Shown in pieces: positions 1-10,784 of a stretch of 64,000 nt of DNA; within the stretch, counting starts at the first letter, position 1; every line of letters begins with the position of its first letter. The stretch lies in assembly GCA_021014945.1 (NCBI GenBank), contig MU266409.1, positions 1-64,000 of the forward strand, given 5' to 3'. The position numbers and the translations under genes are program-made. This DNA comes from Leucogyrophana mollusca (taxonomy: Eukaryota; Basidiomycota; Agaricomycetes; Boletales). The notes under the pieces are model-generated. The model saw nothing but the letters and a program-made list of their open reading frames with translations, had not been told where the DNA came from and ran no database searches.

Positions 1-1214
1 TCCTCTCCCCACACCCACCCGCCCCCTCCGCCCTCCTCGCCTTCCTCACCGCCTACCGCGCCACCGGCCGCACCCGCGCCCTCTTCCTCCTCCGGCGCAA
101 AGCCTACCGGCACTCCTACCGCTCCGCGTCCCTGTGGGCCACAGCCGAGATGCTCTTCCACCGCGCGCGCACCGAGCCTGCGCTCGTCCTCGCCGTCTTC
201 GCGCAGCACTTCCACCCCATTGGCGTACCGCGCGCGTCCGTCCGCCGTCTCCTTCGCCGCAGCGCCAGGGAGAGGGACGGGGAGAGGGCCGGGAAGAGGG
301 CGGGTGGGCGCCGCCTGGTGTCCCCGCAGTATCCCATGAAGGAGAAGCTATGGCCGACGCCGGTCCATACTGCGCTTGTGTGGGAGGCCGTTGTGTGGAT
401 GACGCCCGACGCGGGGCACGACCGGCTCTATGCGCACCTCCTGCGTGTCGCGCGCGCGAGCAGGGACCAGGCCCCCGTGAGCGAGGACCCCTCATTCTCC
501 CCGTCCTCCCCGTCCCCCCACGCGAACCCCTCTCCCTCCCCGTCCCCACCACACACCCGCACACCCTCCCTCTTCCTCCCCCCTTCCCCCGCCCTCACCG
601 CCGCGCACTTCTCCCCCTTCATCAAGGCCCACGCAAAACGCCGCCGCCCCGCGCGCGCCGCCGCCGTCCTGCGCGACATGCTCGCGCTGGGCGTCGCGCC
701 CGGGGTGCGGCAGTGGAGCATGGTCGCGCGCGGGTATGCGGAGTATGGGGAGGCGGGGGTGGCGATGGGGGTGGTGGGGGCGTTGGAGGGGGGCGTGGGT
801 GGGGTTGGTGGGGAGGGGGTGGGTGAAGGTGTGGTGGGGAGCGAGGTGGGGGAAGGTGCGAGCGCGACGCCGCCCGTCCGTGCAAACCTCGCGCTGTACA
901 CGAACGTCCTGCGCGGGTTCGTCTTCGCGAAGCGCCTCGAGTGCGCGCGCGAGGTCGCGCGGCGGATTAGGGAGCGGTATGGGGGCGTTTTGGGGGACGT
1001 CGAGGGGCGTGGCAGTTTGGTGGACGTCGAGGATCTGGTGGATGGGAAAGAGATGCGTGGTGGGGATTTGGTGGATGGGGAGGAGCGTGGTGGGGATTCG
1101 ATGGATGGGAATGGGACGCGTGGTGACCTGGCGCGCGAGGAGGGGTTCGATCCGCGCGCGACGAACGAGGCGCTGCGCCTCCTGCGGGTGCTGGAGCGCC
1201 AGCAGTCGCTGTAG
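1..1214 (+). CDS. Pentatricopeptide-repeat-like protein, 3' part (5' end outside window)
   Basis: The frame is open from the first bases of the window (L-S-P-H-P-P...) to a stop at 1212-1214, so only the C-terminal ~400 residues are present. Two helical-hairpin repeats of PPR style are readable: one around 610-790 (FIKAHAKRRRPARAAAVLRD then MLALGVAPGVRQWSMVARGY) and one around 885-990 (LALYTNVLRGFVFAKRLECA). PPR proteins usually bind organellar RNA, so a mitochondrial role is inferred, not shown. The repeats are interrupted by low-complexity inserts: a Pro/Ser/His-rich one at 475-590, a Gly/Val-rich one at 735-860, and an acidic tandem repeat at about 1018-1130. GC content is very high and codon use is extreme compared with the rest of the window, which opens long shadow frames on both strands. 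Assignment to the PPR family is by repeat pattern only. Confidence 0.65.
   Translation, partial: LSPHPPAPSALLAFLTAYRATGRTRALFLLRRKAYRHSYRSASLWATAEMLFHRARTEPALVLAVFAQHFHPIGVPRASVRRLLRRSARERDGERAGKRAGGRRLVSPQYPMKEKLWPTPVHTALVWEAVVWMTPDAGHDRLYAHLLRVARASRDQAPVSEDPSFSPSSPSPHANPSPSPSPPHTRTPSLFLPPSPALTAAHFSPFIKAHAKRRRPARAAAVLRDMLALGVAPGVRQWSMVARGYAEYGEAGVAMGVVGALEGGVGGVGGEGVGEGVVGSEVGEGASATPPVRANLALYTNVLRGFVFAKRLECAREVARRIRERYGGVLGDVEGRGSLVDVEDLVDGKEMRGGDLVDGEERGGDSMDGNGTRGDLAREEGFDPRATNEALRLLRVLERQQSL
1018..1130 (+). repeat. Coding minisatellite (D-L-V-D-G-x-E-x-R-G-G units)
   Basis: Three to four imperfect units of about 30-40 bp are built on gtggtgggga-tttggtggatggg. They translate to successive DLVDGKEMRGG, DLVDGEERGG and DSMDGNGTRG blocks near the C-terminus of the PPR-like protein. 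The units stay in frame, so the repeat is probably translated as a variable acidic linker. Confidence 0.7.
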
Positions 1215-2162
1215 CTTGGACGTCGGCGGTTACTTTAACTCGAGCGCCACCACCCACTTTAGCTCGCTAGGTTACCCGTGCGTGCTCTTTTCGGTGGATT
1301 TATCAGGACGCGTGGGCTGATGCGTTTCTTAAATTCTTCTAGCTCTCGTCGGCGTGTATCAGACGCGTGCGCTGGACACGCTTTCGCGCCCACTCCTCAC
1401 GCACACGCCCTGCGCAGATGTACATACACACACACCCCAAGCACATGCACGCCGCCCCTAGCACACGCACGCCACCTAAACATTAAACCCCGGCCTCCCG
1501 CGAAGCGCCGTTCCGTCTCGCACTCCCTATACCTTACTTGGCTCGGAACCCCCGCTTGGAACTACATACCTTACCTGGCTCGGAACGCAAATCTGAATCA
1601 CTGATCGCACCAAGGCCCGAGGTTCGCCGATCACGCGTGAATGTGGAGCGCGAAGGCTTCATGGGGACATGGAGAGGCTCCATGGCCATGGGACCGGGGT
1701 ATACGTGCTGTATTATGGCAGTGTACGTAGTGGGTGGGGCAGATGACTGTGGGGGACGGGGCGAGATAACCGTGGGGGAGCGGCAGTACGGGGAAATGGG
1801 TGACGGTGTACCGAGGAAGTGAGTGACAGTGACAATGACTATGACTATGACAAAGAGCTGGAGCCGGAGCGGTCCGTGGAGCAGAGCTAGAGTGTCCCTG
1901 ATAACAAGTTAGACGAATGATATCGCAACAATATATACAGAGCAGCGTCGATAATATAGATGGTTTTGGTTTGCGTGTCAACGGGGGGCTAGGACTGAAG
2001 GCAAGCTGAAGTGTGAAGTATGGTGGACCGTTTTACGGAAGTAAAAGTAAAATGCGCAGCACAGAACGTTAACGAAAGGAAGCGGTACAACGAACGAAAA
2101 AGCAAATAGCAAACAACAAAAGCACGCATAACTGACCCATTCCATTCCGCATGGCGTCACAA
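1215..2162. other. Convergent intergenic region with short repeats
   Basis: This 0.95 kb stretch lies between the 3' ends of two converging genes, and I see no gene. It holds two copies of a ~21 bp sequence (ataccttac-t/c-tggctcggaac) starting at 1529 and 1566, CA-rich sequence around 1420-1480, and a short tgac/tatgac microsatellite at about 1823-1852. Several stop-free frames are present but none has protein-like composition. Confidence 0.5.
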
Positions 2163-3817
2163 TTACGACGGTTTCCGGAGGTTAGTATACGCAGGCGGCA
2201 GCTCGATCGTCTCCGGCTGCTGCCCCGACTCGTCCTCCTCCGCGGGCACACCCGCATCGTCATGCTGGATGATATTAACCGGCCTCAGCTGCCGCGGCAT
2301 CGCCGACTTGCGCGAGCTCGTGATGCCCGTCGAGCTCGTCGCGACGCCGCCGCCGTGGGCATCCAGCTCGGGCGTCGCGGAGCGGAGGTCCGTGTAGCTC
2401 GTCCTCCCCGACTGCCTGCGGTCGGAGGACCCGAAGCCGTAGCGCGACCCGGCGTGGCTGTACGCGTACTGCGACCCGGCGTTCCCGCCGTCCTCCTGCG
2501 CGTGCGCGGAGGAGACGTCGGTCGGGGCGGTGGCGAGGAAGGGCTCGGGGCGGTAGTAGTGCGGGAGGTCGCCTTGGGGCTGCGAGTCGTCGTCGTCGGG
2601 GTCGCCGCCCTGGAGGAGGTCGACGGGGCGTTCTTTGTTGTGCGCTTTGGGCGAGGTTTTGCGCCGGATGAGGTAGAACCCGATGAGGGCGATGATGAGG
2701 AGCGCGGCTAGCCCGCCGATGACGCCGCCTGTATGGGGTGGGTTAGGTTAGGTAGGAAATGGTTGGACTGCGGATCTCACCGACTATGGCTCCGACGTTG
2801 GTTGAGCTGGGGTGCGAGGTAAGAAGATGATTTGGACGACAGTGAGTGCGAGTGCGCTTACCTTCCCCCGCTTCCACCCGAAGTAGACGAGCCATCGGCA
2901 TTCGTGGGGTAACTTCCGCCCGCGGGAGGCCCCGCCGTCGACGATGGCGAGTTGTCGCTGAGGCAGGAATTGTCCGGATATATCCCAGATTGGACATTAT
3001 AGGGCTCGCTGCCGCCCGTCCCGAGCCCCCGATTATCGCCAGCGACGATCAGCAGCGTGCTCCCCGCGCGGACGTTGGGCGTCCACGAAAAGCCCGTGCC
3101 CTCGTTTTGAACTTGGGATATCGTCGACTGGGGAATAGAGAAGGACTGGCCGCCGGGGATGACGCCCTGGAAGGAGGGCGTTCTGGGGTTGTTGTGAGGT
3201 TAGGCTGGCACTGCGCGGGGAGACGAGCGGGCTTACCCTTGCACTTGGTCTGGAGTCCACCATAATCTGCTCGCGTTGCACTGCACGACCTGGTTTGTTG
3301 GATATATGTTGAAAGGGAAATCTGGCGCGACGTTCTGTGTCGCGTTGTAGCAGGAGCTGTCGCTGCTGCTCATCACCGTGGCGGCGACACTGGTGCCACC
3401 CGTCCCGAACCCTGTGCTATCGCTGACCTGTGGGCGGCGTGATCATCAGCTCCACAAATTACGGAAGTGGTTGGAGTGGGCGCAAAGTCGTGCAGGAAGT
3501 GCGGAACCAACACGTACCACTGCAACAAACTGGGAATTCGTGGGGTACTTGAGCTGAAAGCTGACACTCGTCGAGTCTCCCGAGAACGGCTGGTTCACGA
3601 TCGTCCGTGCCTCGATGTTATTGGGGAGCGTCGTGGGGCCATACGGGATAACGAGGACGCTATAAGGCGGTGAGCCCGAGCCCTGGATATCGAGAGACAG
3701 GGTCCCGCATTGCTGGGGCTGGCTGGTGAATGTGAAGGAGTAAGCAGAGGCGAGTGGAAGCGAAGAGGACAGGGCGAGATATAGTGCGTATTCCAGGGCT
3801 GCTAGCGAGGTCGGCAT
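2163..3817 (-). CDS. Secreted/membrane protein with signal peptide, one TM segment and PPAY tail
   Basis: Five exons read cleanly on the minus strand: 3817-3518, 3427-3237, 3182-2862, 2806-2781 and 2728-2163. They sum to 1404 nt (467 aa). The N-terminus is a signal peptide (ALYLALSSSLPLASA). It is followed by an extracellular beta-rich region with two Cys-containing segments, then a Ser/Gly-rich linker. A single TM helix (GGVIGGLAALLIIALIGFYL) begins in the last exon and is followed by a basic stop-transfer (IRRK). The cytoplasmic tail of about 165 residues is Asp/Ser/Gln-rich and ends in a PPxY-type motif (LPPAY) ten residues from the C-terminus. This layout is common among basidiomycete single-pass membrane proteins of unknown function. 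PPxY motifs bind WW domains such as those of Rsp5/Nedd4 ligases, so trafficking control is an inference. Exon 4 is only 26 nt. Confidence 0.8.
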
Positions 3818-4431
3818 AGTGTTCGTAAAATAGAGGAGAGATCCTGTCCTTATCCTGGGTAAGGGCTTAGTATCCGGGTGTCATAGGCGCAGGCAACGGC
3901 TGCAAGGACGTGGTGCAAAACAAAAGACGGCGAGGTTGCTTGGGAGCGGCGATGATGCTGACCGCGCCACACCGTGTCCTGGTCCGGCGTCGGAGCTCAA
4001 TTTTGGTAACATCATATGCTAAAATGTGGGTATAAATATCCGCCTTTCTTTTTCCGCAGCAGCGCTTCGCGTCTTCCTGCCCGAGTTGTCTCGAGGTGTT
4101 CCAGGGGACTTTTCCTGTGAAGCATCGATGGCATCACTGATAAAGATAAAGCTGCTGGAGCGGTTACATACTTAGAGCTTGCAACTTTGCCTCGTCAAAG
4201 AATCAACGCTCTCAGAGTCATCTTGTACGCATCCTAAATATAGGGTATACATTCCCACGCTCTCCCTTGTTCAGTGAACCCCGCGTCGCATAACTAAACT
4301 TGCTCTTCAATTCCCTTCACCGTCGGTCGGTGCACTCGTGTTTCAGATTATTAGAGCATACATCCTACTCCAGCATAGTACACTAGTCTAATTTAATAGC
4401 CGCTAATCACCCCCGCAGCGCGACACCCACC
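3818..4431. promoter_or_regulatory. Divergent promoter region, TATA-like element at 4031-4038
   Basis: This is a 614 bp region between two divergently transcribed genes, with no ORF of protein character. A TATAAATA octamer lies at 4031-4038 on the plus strand, about 400 bp upstream of the kinase ATG, which would imply a long 5' leader if used. The kinase start at 4432 is in a good context (cacccaccATGtc). Only the element is seen; its use is inferred. Confidence 0.35.
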
Positions 4432-7397
4432 ATGTCATCACCCACGGACACCCCGCCTCGTGCGCCTCCCATCAAGTACACCGCCCATCTGGGAACTCGC
4501 TGGCAGAAAGAGAAGGCCGCCGCAGGTCACGGCGCCTTTGAATTTCCCGAGGACCCAAAATACATAGGCCAGTGGGTCATCGGCGAGTGCGTCGGCAAAG
4601 GAGCGAGCGGCCGCGTCAGGATCGCGAAACATCGCCATACTGGCCAACTCGCCGCCGTCAAGATCCTTCCCCTCCAGCCGATAATGAACTCTCGGGCGTC
4701 CCTCGCTACCCAGCAGGCGAAATCCGAGAAACAGCGCCTCGGGATCGACAGGGAGATCATCATGATGAAGCTCATGAACCATCCCAACATTCTTCGTATT
4801 TACGACGTCTTCGAGGGCGAGAAGGAGCTTTATCTGGTTCTCGAATACGTCGAAGGTGGCGAGCTGTTTGACTTCCTTGTCAATCGCGGAAGGCTTCCGC
4901 CCCTCGAGGCTCTGGCGTACTTCAAGCAGATCGTCTACGGACTCAACTACGCGCACACATTTTCTATCATCCACCGCGACCTCAAGCCCGAAAATATTCT
5001 GATACACTCGCTACACCCACCACTCATTAAACTAGCCGATTGGGGCATGGCCGCCTTCGCCCCTCCTGCACTGCAACTCGAAACTAGCTGTGGCAGTCCT
5101 CACTATGCGAGTCCCGAAATCGTGAATGGCTGGAAGTACAAGGGGAACGCAACCGACATCTGGAGCTGCGGCGTGATATTGTATGCTCTCTTATCTGGTC
5201 GACTTCCATTTGACGACAAGAACGTTCGAACGCTTCTTTCGAAGGTCAAAGCAGGCAAGTACGACATGCCGGCATATATCGATCCCCAGGCCAAGGATCT
5301 CTTATCGCGAATGCTTGTCGTAGACGTAAATCGCCGCATAACGGTATGTGTACCCCTGAGTGTCAAGTCTTGTTTTAACACTGACGCACGCACCAGATTA
5401 CTGAGATATTGGCTCATCCGTGGTTCAACAAAAACACGCCTGGTATTCTCTATGTCCCTGCTCCTAGCGTCACGGAACTGGCTCGTCCCCTCGCATCTGC
5501 TGCCCATGTAGATCAAGATCTCTTGGAATCTCTACGCATCATCTGGGGCCGACATGGCGATGTTGACATTATCATGACCGATCTCATGAGCCCCGCCGGC
5601 GAAGGGACCCTCGCCAAGGCCTTTTACTTTCTTCTCCACCAATACCGCGAGCAGACCCTCAAGGACAATGGCATCATCCTCGATATCGATCATAGCCTTG
5701 CAGAGAAGGCTATTACCAAGCAGTATATGGCGCCACCCGCCCGAAAGCCCAAGGTTGAAACTGGCGCGCGTACCTTACGCCTACGCAGCAGTCGCGATGC
5801 ACCGTCCCCGCCGTCGCGCAGTCCCTCTCCAAATCCCCCTGGAATGTCTCCGCCGTCCCCTGGCAGCTCCTCTCGTAGCAGGCCTCCCTCCCCAGTTGGC
5901 CCGAGGGCGCCCCGAAACCGTCCGATTTCTTCTCCCGTTGCTCCCGAGGTGCCCACTAGGCACAAGAGCATGCATGCAAGCCCGGTTCTTAGGCCTCCGC
6001 TCAGCGTTCACACCGAGCCAAGCTATCGTGCCAGAGCGTCGACTGCATCTATGTTGTCTCCCCGTCTGGGCTCCGAGCCGGTTACTTACCTTGGCCACAA
6101 CCAGCAGATGTTCCAGCCTATGCATGCTCCCGCGACTCCTCCTATAGGCTCGCAAACCCGCTTTCCGTTCTCCCCAGCACGCAACTCTGCCCAGCCCGTT
6201 CTCAGCCCTGGCATCATTCGTGCGCCGTTTCCGATTTCGGGTGCTAGTCTTCTGCAGGACTCAGCCCCCATGCTCGCAGCTCCGAGGACTGGGGACGCAG
6301 GTGTTCAGACCACGGTGGATACGATCGCTGATCGAGTCAACGTCCTTGTCGCTCGTGATAGCGCTGCACAAGCACGGGACATTCGGTCACCCGCACAGGA
6401 CCACGTCGACAAGTTTACTGCTTTGGAGCCATCTGTGTACTATCGGCCTGACGCGGTTGCTCTGCCCGAAGACGTTTACCGCCACGGACGGAACCACGAG
6501 AACAAGGAAAACCGGGGCGGCGGCCATAGCCAGTCATTGGTAAATGCACGCGACTTCATGAACGTCTCAGGCGGTTTGGGGCTCAGTAGGGCCAATACTA
6601 CGAAGGCAGGTCGGGAGTCGCGCAACAATCCGCATGGCACAGAATTTTTCAAGAGAGAGGGAGGTAAAGGGAAGGAAAGATCGTCGCGAAGTGAGCCAAT
6701 TCAACGGCGTTTTTATCTTAATAAGAACACTAATATTTCGAGTGCAGCTCCTACCGTCGACATGCATTCTCCAGTTCTCAGCCCGAGGCGGTCGACTCTT
6801 GGGTCGCCGATGCAGCTCATGTCCCCGGGTTTGCCTTCCATCATCTCCTCCCCTGTAGGCGAATTCAAAGGGTGGTTCTCCAACCTGTTCAACTGGAAGG
6901 CCCACACCTACATTCTCTGTTCCACCGACAACATCTACGCGACGCGAAATGAGACCATACGGATTCTCGAGCAGTTTGGTGTCACCGTGGGCCTCGAAGA
7001 GACGGACGGCCACGGAGTCCTGCGCTGTCGCATGAACGAGCTGGTGGACAATGCCTCGAATTCCGTTATCCAGAAGCACGTCCGCTTCAAGGTAGAGTTT
7101 TCGTCGTCCCGGTCCCCGACGTTCTCCCCCCAGCTGGGCTCCGCGACACCACGACTCTCGCAACAGGCTCCGATGTCGCCTACTCTCAGCTCCGTGCGGC
7201 ATAGTATAGGCAAGCAGATGACGGCTGGATATGTGTGCGCGATCGTGTTGGTCCAGGAGAAGGGCTCGGTGTCTACGTTCAGGGCGCTTTGTCGGTGGTT
7301 GCGGGAGGAGTGGACGTTGGATGCGCTGCAGTCTCCGGCGATCGGTGTTGGGGGGCCCGCCGTGTTTGTAGAATCGGCTCAGAGGTTCGCAGTATAA
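4432..7397 (+). CDS. Gin4/Hsl1/Nim1-type CAMK protein kinase
   Basis: Two exons (4432-5343 and 5397-7397, 53-nt intron) give 970 aa. The kinase domain starts with YIGQWVIGECVGKGASGRVR (glycine loop) and has AVKIL (catalytic Lys). The catalytic loop is HRDLKPENIL. The Mg-binding position reads DWG rather than DFG, and the APE motif reads SPE in GSPHYASPEI. A domain-final HPWF follows across the intron. A long Ser/Pro-rich linker (about residues 430-780) follows. The C-terminal block has KGWFSNLFNWKAHTYIL and later FRALCRWLREEWTLD, typical of the fungal septin-associated kinases (S. cerevisiae Gin4/Kcc4/Hsl1, S. pombe Cdr1/Cdr2), where it is KA1-like and binds membrane. Expected role: morphogenesis and G2/M size control at the septin cortex. 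A possible extra in-frame intron lies at 6664-6747. Confidence 0.9.
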
Positions 7398-7741
7398 CCA
7401 TGTAGATTTCCGTTGTATCCAAGACATTTCTATCCTATCCAAGCCCGATGGTCGACCTTTGGCGAGACGGTGAATGTTTTTGAGTCATAAATATTATAAA
7501 CACTGGCATTACTATCCGCTGCGAAAGTAGGGGCATAAATGACGGCAAAATCAGTATGTATAACATAAGGAGGCATCATGCATCATGTCTCGCCCTCAAC
7601 TCGCCCTCCTCTCCATCCAATATACATGTTTGTATACAACACTACGATACACACAACACGATACAAAGTCCAAAGGCCACACCCTCAGGCTCATGTGACT
7701 AAGATACAGAATGTCCATCATGAGGCTTACCAACTTTGAAC
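7398..7741. other. Convergent 3' intergenic region
   Basis: About 340 bp between the stop codons of the kinase and the RING gene. It is AT-richer than the flanks, with sequence suitable for polyadenylation (ataaatattataaac near 7487). No gene is seen. Confidence 0.5.
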
Positions 7742-9696
7742 TCAAGCAGCCTCGGCGGCGACGGGGTCTGGGCCCCGCTCCAAGTCTGGGGGTAGAGTCT
7801 CGGAACCGTCGGTTGGCTCGCCACGAGCGCGGCGGAGGAAACTAGGGCGGAGTGAGCCCAGCATACCCCCCGATGGCGCGGCAGCAGACAAGGGGTCCCC
7901 GTGCTGGTGCTCCTGCTCAGGGTCACTCGTGTCCTCGTGGTCGCGTTCGTCGAGAGATGCGGATGCGCGGTTGTCATCGTCCCCGATGTCCTTCGCCGTC
8001 GGGGTCGTAGAAATCCGGAGGAGCGAGGTGTATGCTGTTTCCCATGGTTAGATATCTCGCGGGCTATAAGGGATAATCTGACATACGTTGACGACACACC
8101 GGGCAGAACCAGCCCTTTGCCTTGCGCTTCCGGCGTGTGTTCGTAGGCATAGTGCTTGGAACAGGGGCGGCACCATCCGTCGCGGCAGCTCCCCCCTCTG
8201 CGCCCTCCGTGCCGGCGGTTGCAGCGGCAGTGTCCTCTGCGTGGACGATATTGCCTCCAGCACCGAATTCGACCATGTTGATCGCACACTCTTTGCAGGC
8301 GACCAGGTGGCGGCAGGGTAGCAAGATAACCTCGCGAGCGGATGAAAGGCAGAGGAGACACTCAGACGATGGCTCCTCTTCGTGGACGACGGTAGCAGGG
8401 GCGGGAGTGGGTGGGTAGGTGTGCGCGTCGGTCGACACCGGAGAAACCGCCTGAGGTTGGGATGGGGCTGTGGATTGCGATGATAGACCATAAATCTCGT
8501 GAAGATGGAAAGTGTGGGGACCAATCTATAATATTCGGACCGTGAGATGGATGGCGGCGGCGATCAAATTAGGTACTGACCGTAGCTTCACGCTTGATCA
8601 CCCTCACGACAAAGGGCCTCGTGTCCTCCTCTTCGTCATCGGATGGCGCACTGCCTAGCCGCACGATGTGTAGATAGGTAATCTGCTCGTTAACCGAGGA
8701 CATGTCCATTCCGTCCTCGTCCAATGCCGACAATCGAATAGTGACTCGGACACCCTCTTTCATGGAGTCCTCTTTGGCATCCTTGTCCTTATCTTCTTCG
8801 TTTGCTGCGGGCGATGGTAATTCTGCGTCGACGACGGCCAAAGCAGGACCTGACACGGCTCTGTCTTGTGTCCGTTTCCGGAAATTGAATCCAGTAAACC
8901 GTTTCCTGGTACGCTCATTCCGAGCGTTGCCAGAAGCGGCAGGCTCGGCCGCATCTGCTGCGCGTGCTGGCTCCCCAGGAGTTTCAGTGGGCGTGGCGGA
9001 AGGTCCCTGATCTTCCGCTTTCGTGGCTTGGCGGGACATTTCGAACCTCCCTAGCTCCAATGTGGCCCCTTCTTCCAGACTAAGGACTTTCCCAAATCCT
9101 CCTTCAACAACGGACTCAAAGACAAGGATGCGAGATAGGCCTGAGCTGTCGACATTTTCTGCGTGGGGATGGTCCGAAGGTAAGATGACGTTGACAGCGA
9201 TTTTGCACTTGGGGGCGTCACAGTCGTACTCGAACTCGAGGCCATGGTGATGGTGCGAGTCCGCATGGCTCGGGTCGTCGCTGGGAGATAGGGACAGGGG
9301 GCAGAGACGAAGCGTAGGGCGCTTCAGGTTTACTAATGCCTGGAGAGTAGTGGTGGGCTGAGAGGGCTGTTACCCGTTCCATCAGTGGACGATAATAGAC
9401 CCAAAACCACACACTCGTACCTCTTTGCTCTTTGCGATCCAAGTTTTGATGATATCCGAAGAAATATTATCCGCAGCGGTTTTCTTTCCCATGGACTGGG
9501 CCCACTGAGGAGTGCTGTTCACCACACCAATGTTGGGTCCAAAAAGTGTGTCCTGTTTCTTCTCTTTCTTGTTGGTGGTATTGTCATCAACGGCGCCCAT
9601 GTTGATTACAACATCTTGAGTTGCTGTCTGTGCCATCGCTGTCGCTGTCCGGGATGTATGGGTATCTGTGCGAGCCAGGAAAGGAGAAGCATGCAT
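7742..9696 (-). CDS. Mahogunin-type RING-finger E3 ubiquitin ligase
   Basis: Four coding exons (9696-9421, 9366-8581, 8525-8087, 8034-7742) sum to 1794 nt, 597 aa. The second exon starts with the family hallmark TTTLQALVNLKRPTLRL and continues with LEFEYDCDAPKCKIAVNVIL, matching the substrate-binding region of MGRN1/RNF157. The third carries HTFHLHEIYGL and a RING: ECLLCLSSAREVILLPCRHL, then CKECA, closed by CPVCRQPYTSLLRI across the last intron. A ~40-residue Ala/Thr insert separates the RING's second and third metal-binding stretches. The N-terminus is uncertain. A canonical 53-nt intron (9735-9787) lies just upstream, so at least one further 5' exon exists. An internal MGAVDD start could allow N-myristoylation, as in animal mahogunin, but lacks Ser/Thr at position 6. 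Expected function: ubiquitin ligase for membrane-protein or endosomal substrates. Confidence 0.85.
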
Positions 9697-10172
9697 TCGC
9701 CGGGTACGATTCCAAGTAGAGTACTGGTTATGATCTATAAAATGAAGACCATTAGACTCGTAAATGTTGCTAGCTTTCTACCCTTACACCAGGTCGAAAT
9801 GGTGGCCATCCTCGCGGATGTGGTGGAGGTTGATGAGAAAGGTGCAAGGCTGGTGTGAGGGCGAGGGACGAGACCGTGGAGAGGAGAAAGCCGATGTGCT
9901 GCCGGCGGGAAATGACCTCTCCGCAACCAATCGCGACAGTCGCTGTGTCTCACGTGCCAGTATTAATAACAACGGCATCTCGGCGCCGAATGCAATCTTC
10001 CTTCGTCAGTCTCGGTCGGGACTCGGACATCTTGATTTCACTCATTAAAATCTACCCGATGATGATCTGTGTTGCATGGGGCATAGCGCTGTATTGCGGG
10101 CATGGTGTATCATGGCGCGTAGTGTGCTCGTAGCGAAGAGAAAAATATATCAACAGCGAGGATAACGGATGC
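9697..10172. other. Upstream region of RING gene with an apparent 5' intron
   Basis: On the minus strand this stretch contains a convincing 53-nt intron at 9787-9735 (GTAAGG donor, tctaatgg branch-like site, TTTTATAG acceptor). Several frames are open in the exon above it, including one readable as a Ser/Arg/Pro-rich leader. I cannot decide whether this is 5' UTR or coding sequence of the RING gene. Confidence 0.4.
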
Positions 10173-10784
10173 CTATGCAACTAGCGATACAACTCCACCG
10201 GCTTCCTTGATTTTGGCCCTACGAAAGAGTCAGCGCTCTGCCTGTTTTGGATTATTGTTGATACATACTCTGCCTTTGATGACACAAATCGGGCCTTCAC
10301 AATGAAGGGCAATTTTGGTAGCCTGGTGTACTGTGAATACCAGCATTCGTACGACTTGATAGAATCAACTCACTGTCCGTTACCCAGCACCTTACCGTAG
10401 CCATGTCGGAGTGTGTCGATTACGGGAACAACTTCAGAGCTCTCAGTCAGGCCCTCCTTCTCCTCTGCAGGCACAAGCGTCCAAAGCTTGTCCACGTTGA
10501 TGATGGGCCGCCATTGTGCGTTGCGGGTCAAGTGGAAGCGGCGCATACCAACTTTACCAAAGTAACCGGGATGGTACTTATCAAAGTTGGTTCTGGGATC
10601 AACGAGATTCTTCCGTTAGACTGCAGTCCCAAGCCGCCCTCTCGCTGGACAGAACATACCGGTGGTGGTGCTGACCACCAGCAAGACCGCGACCTCCGGG
10701 ATGTTTGCGGTGCTTTCCTACACGTCCGTGACCGGCCGAGACGTGGCCGCGGTGCTTGCGAGTCTTCGAGAGGTGGGTCGGCAT
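10173..10784 (-). CDS. RPL28: 60S ribosomal protein L28 (uL15, L27a)
   Basis: Four exons (10784-10660, 10592-10374, 10322-10269, 10218-10173) sum to 444 nt, 147 aa, close to the 149 aa of yeast L28. The start [20 protein letters not shown] is the uL15 N-terminus. It is followed by [20 protein letters not shown], then [20 protein letters not shown], and it ends [12 protein letters not shown]. All three introns interrupt codons after position 2 (phase 2). The protein is a core structural component of the large cytosolic ribosomal subunit near the exit tunnel. The gene is divergent from RPB11 and shares its 720 bp upstream region. Confidence 0.97.

Noticed and set aside
46..901. Long open frames on both strands within the first 0.9 kb besides the PPR-like frame
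   Set aside because: They are shadows produced by extreme GC bias; only the frame ending at 1214 is continuous from the window edge and shows repeat-like protein structure.
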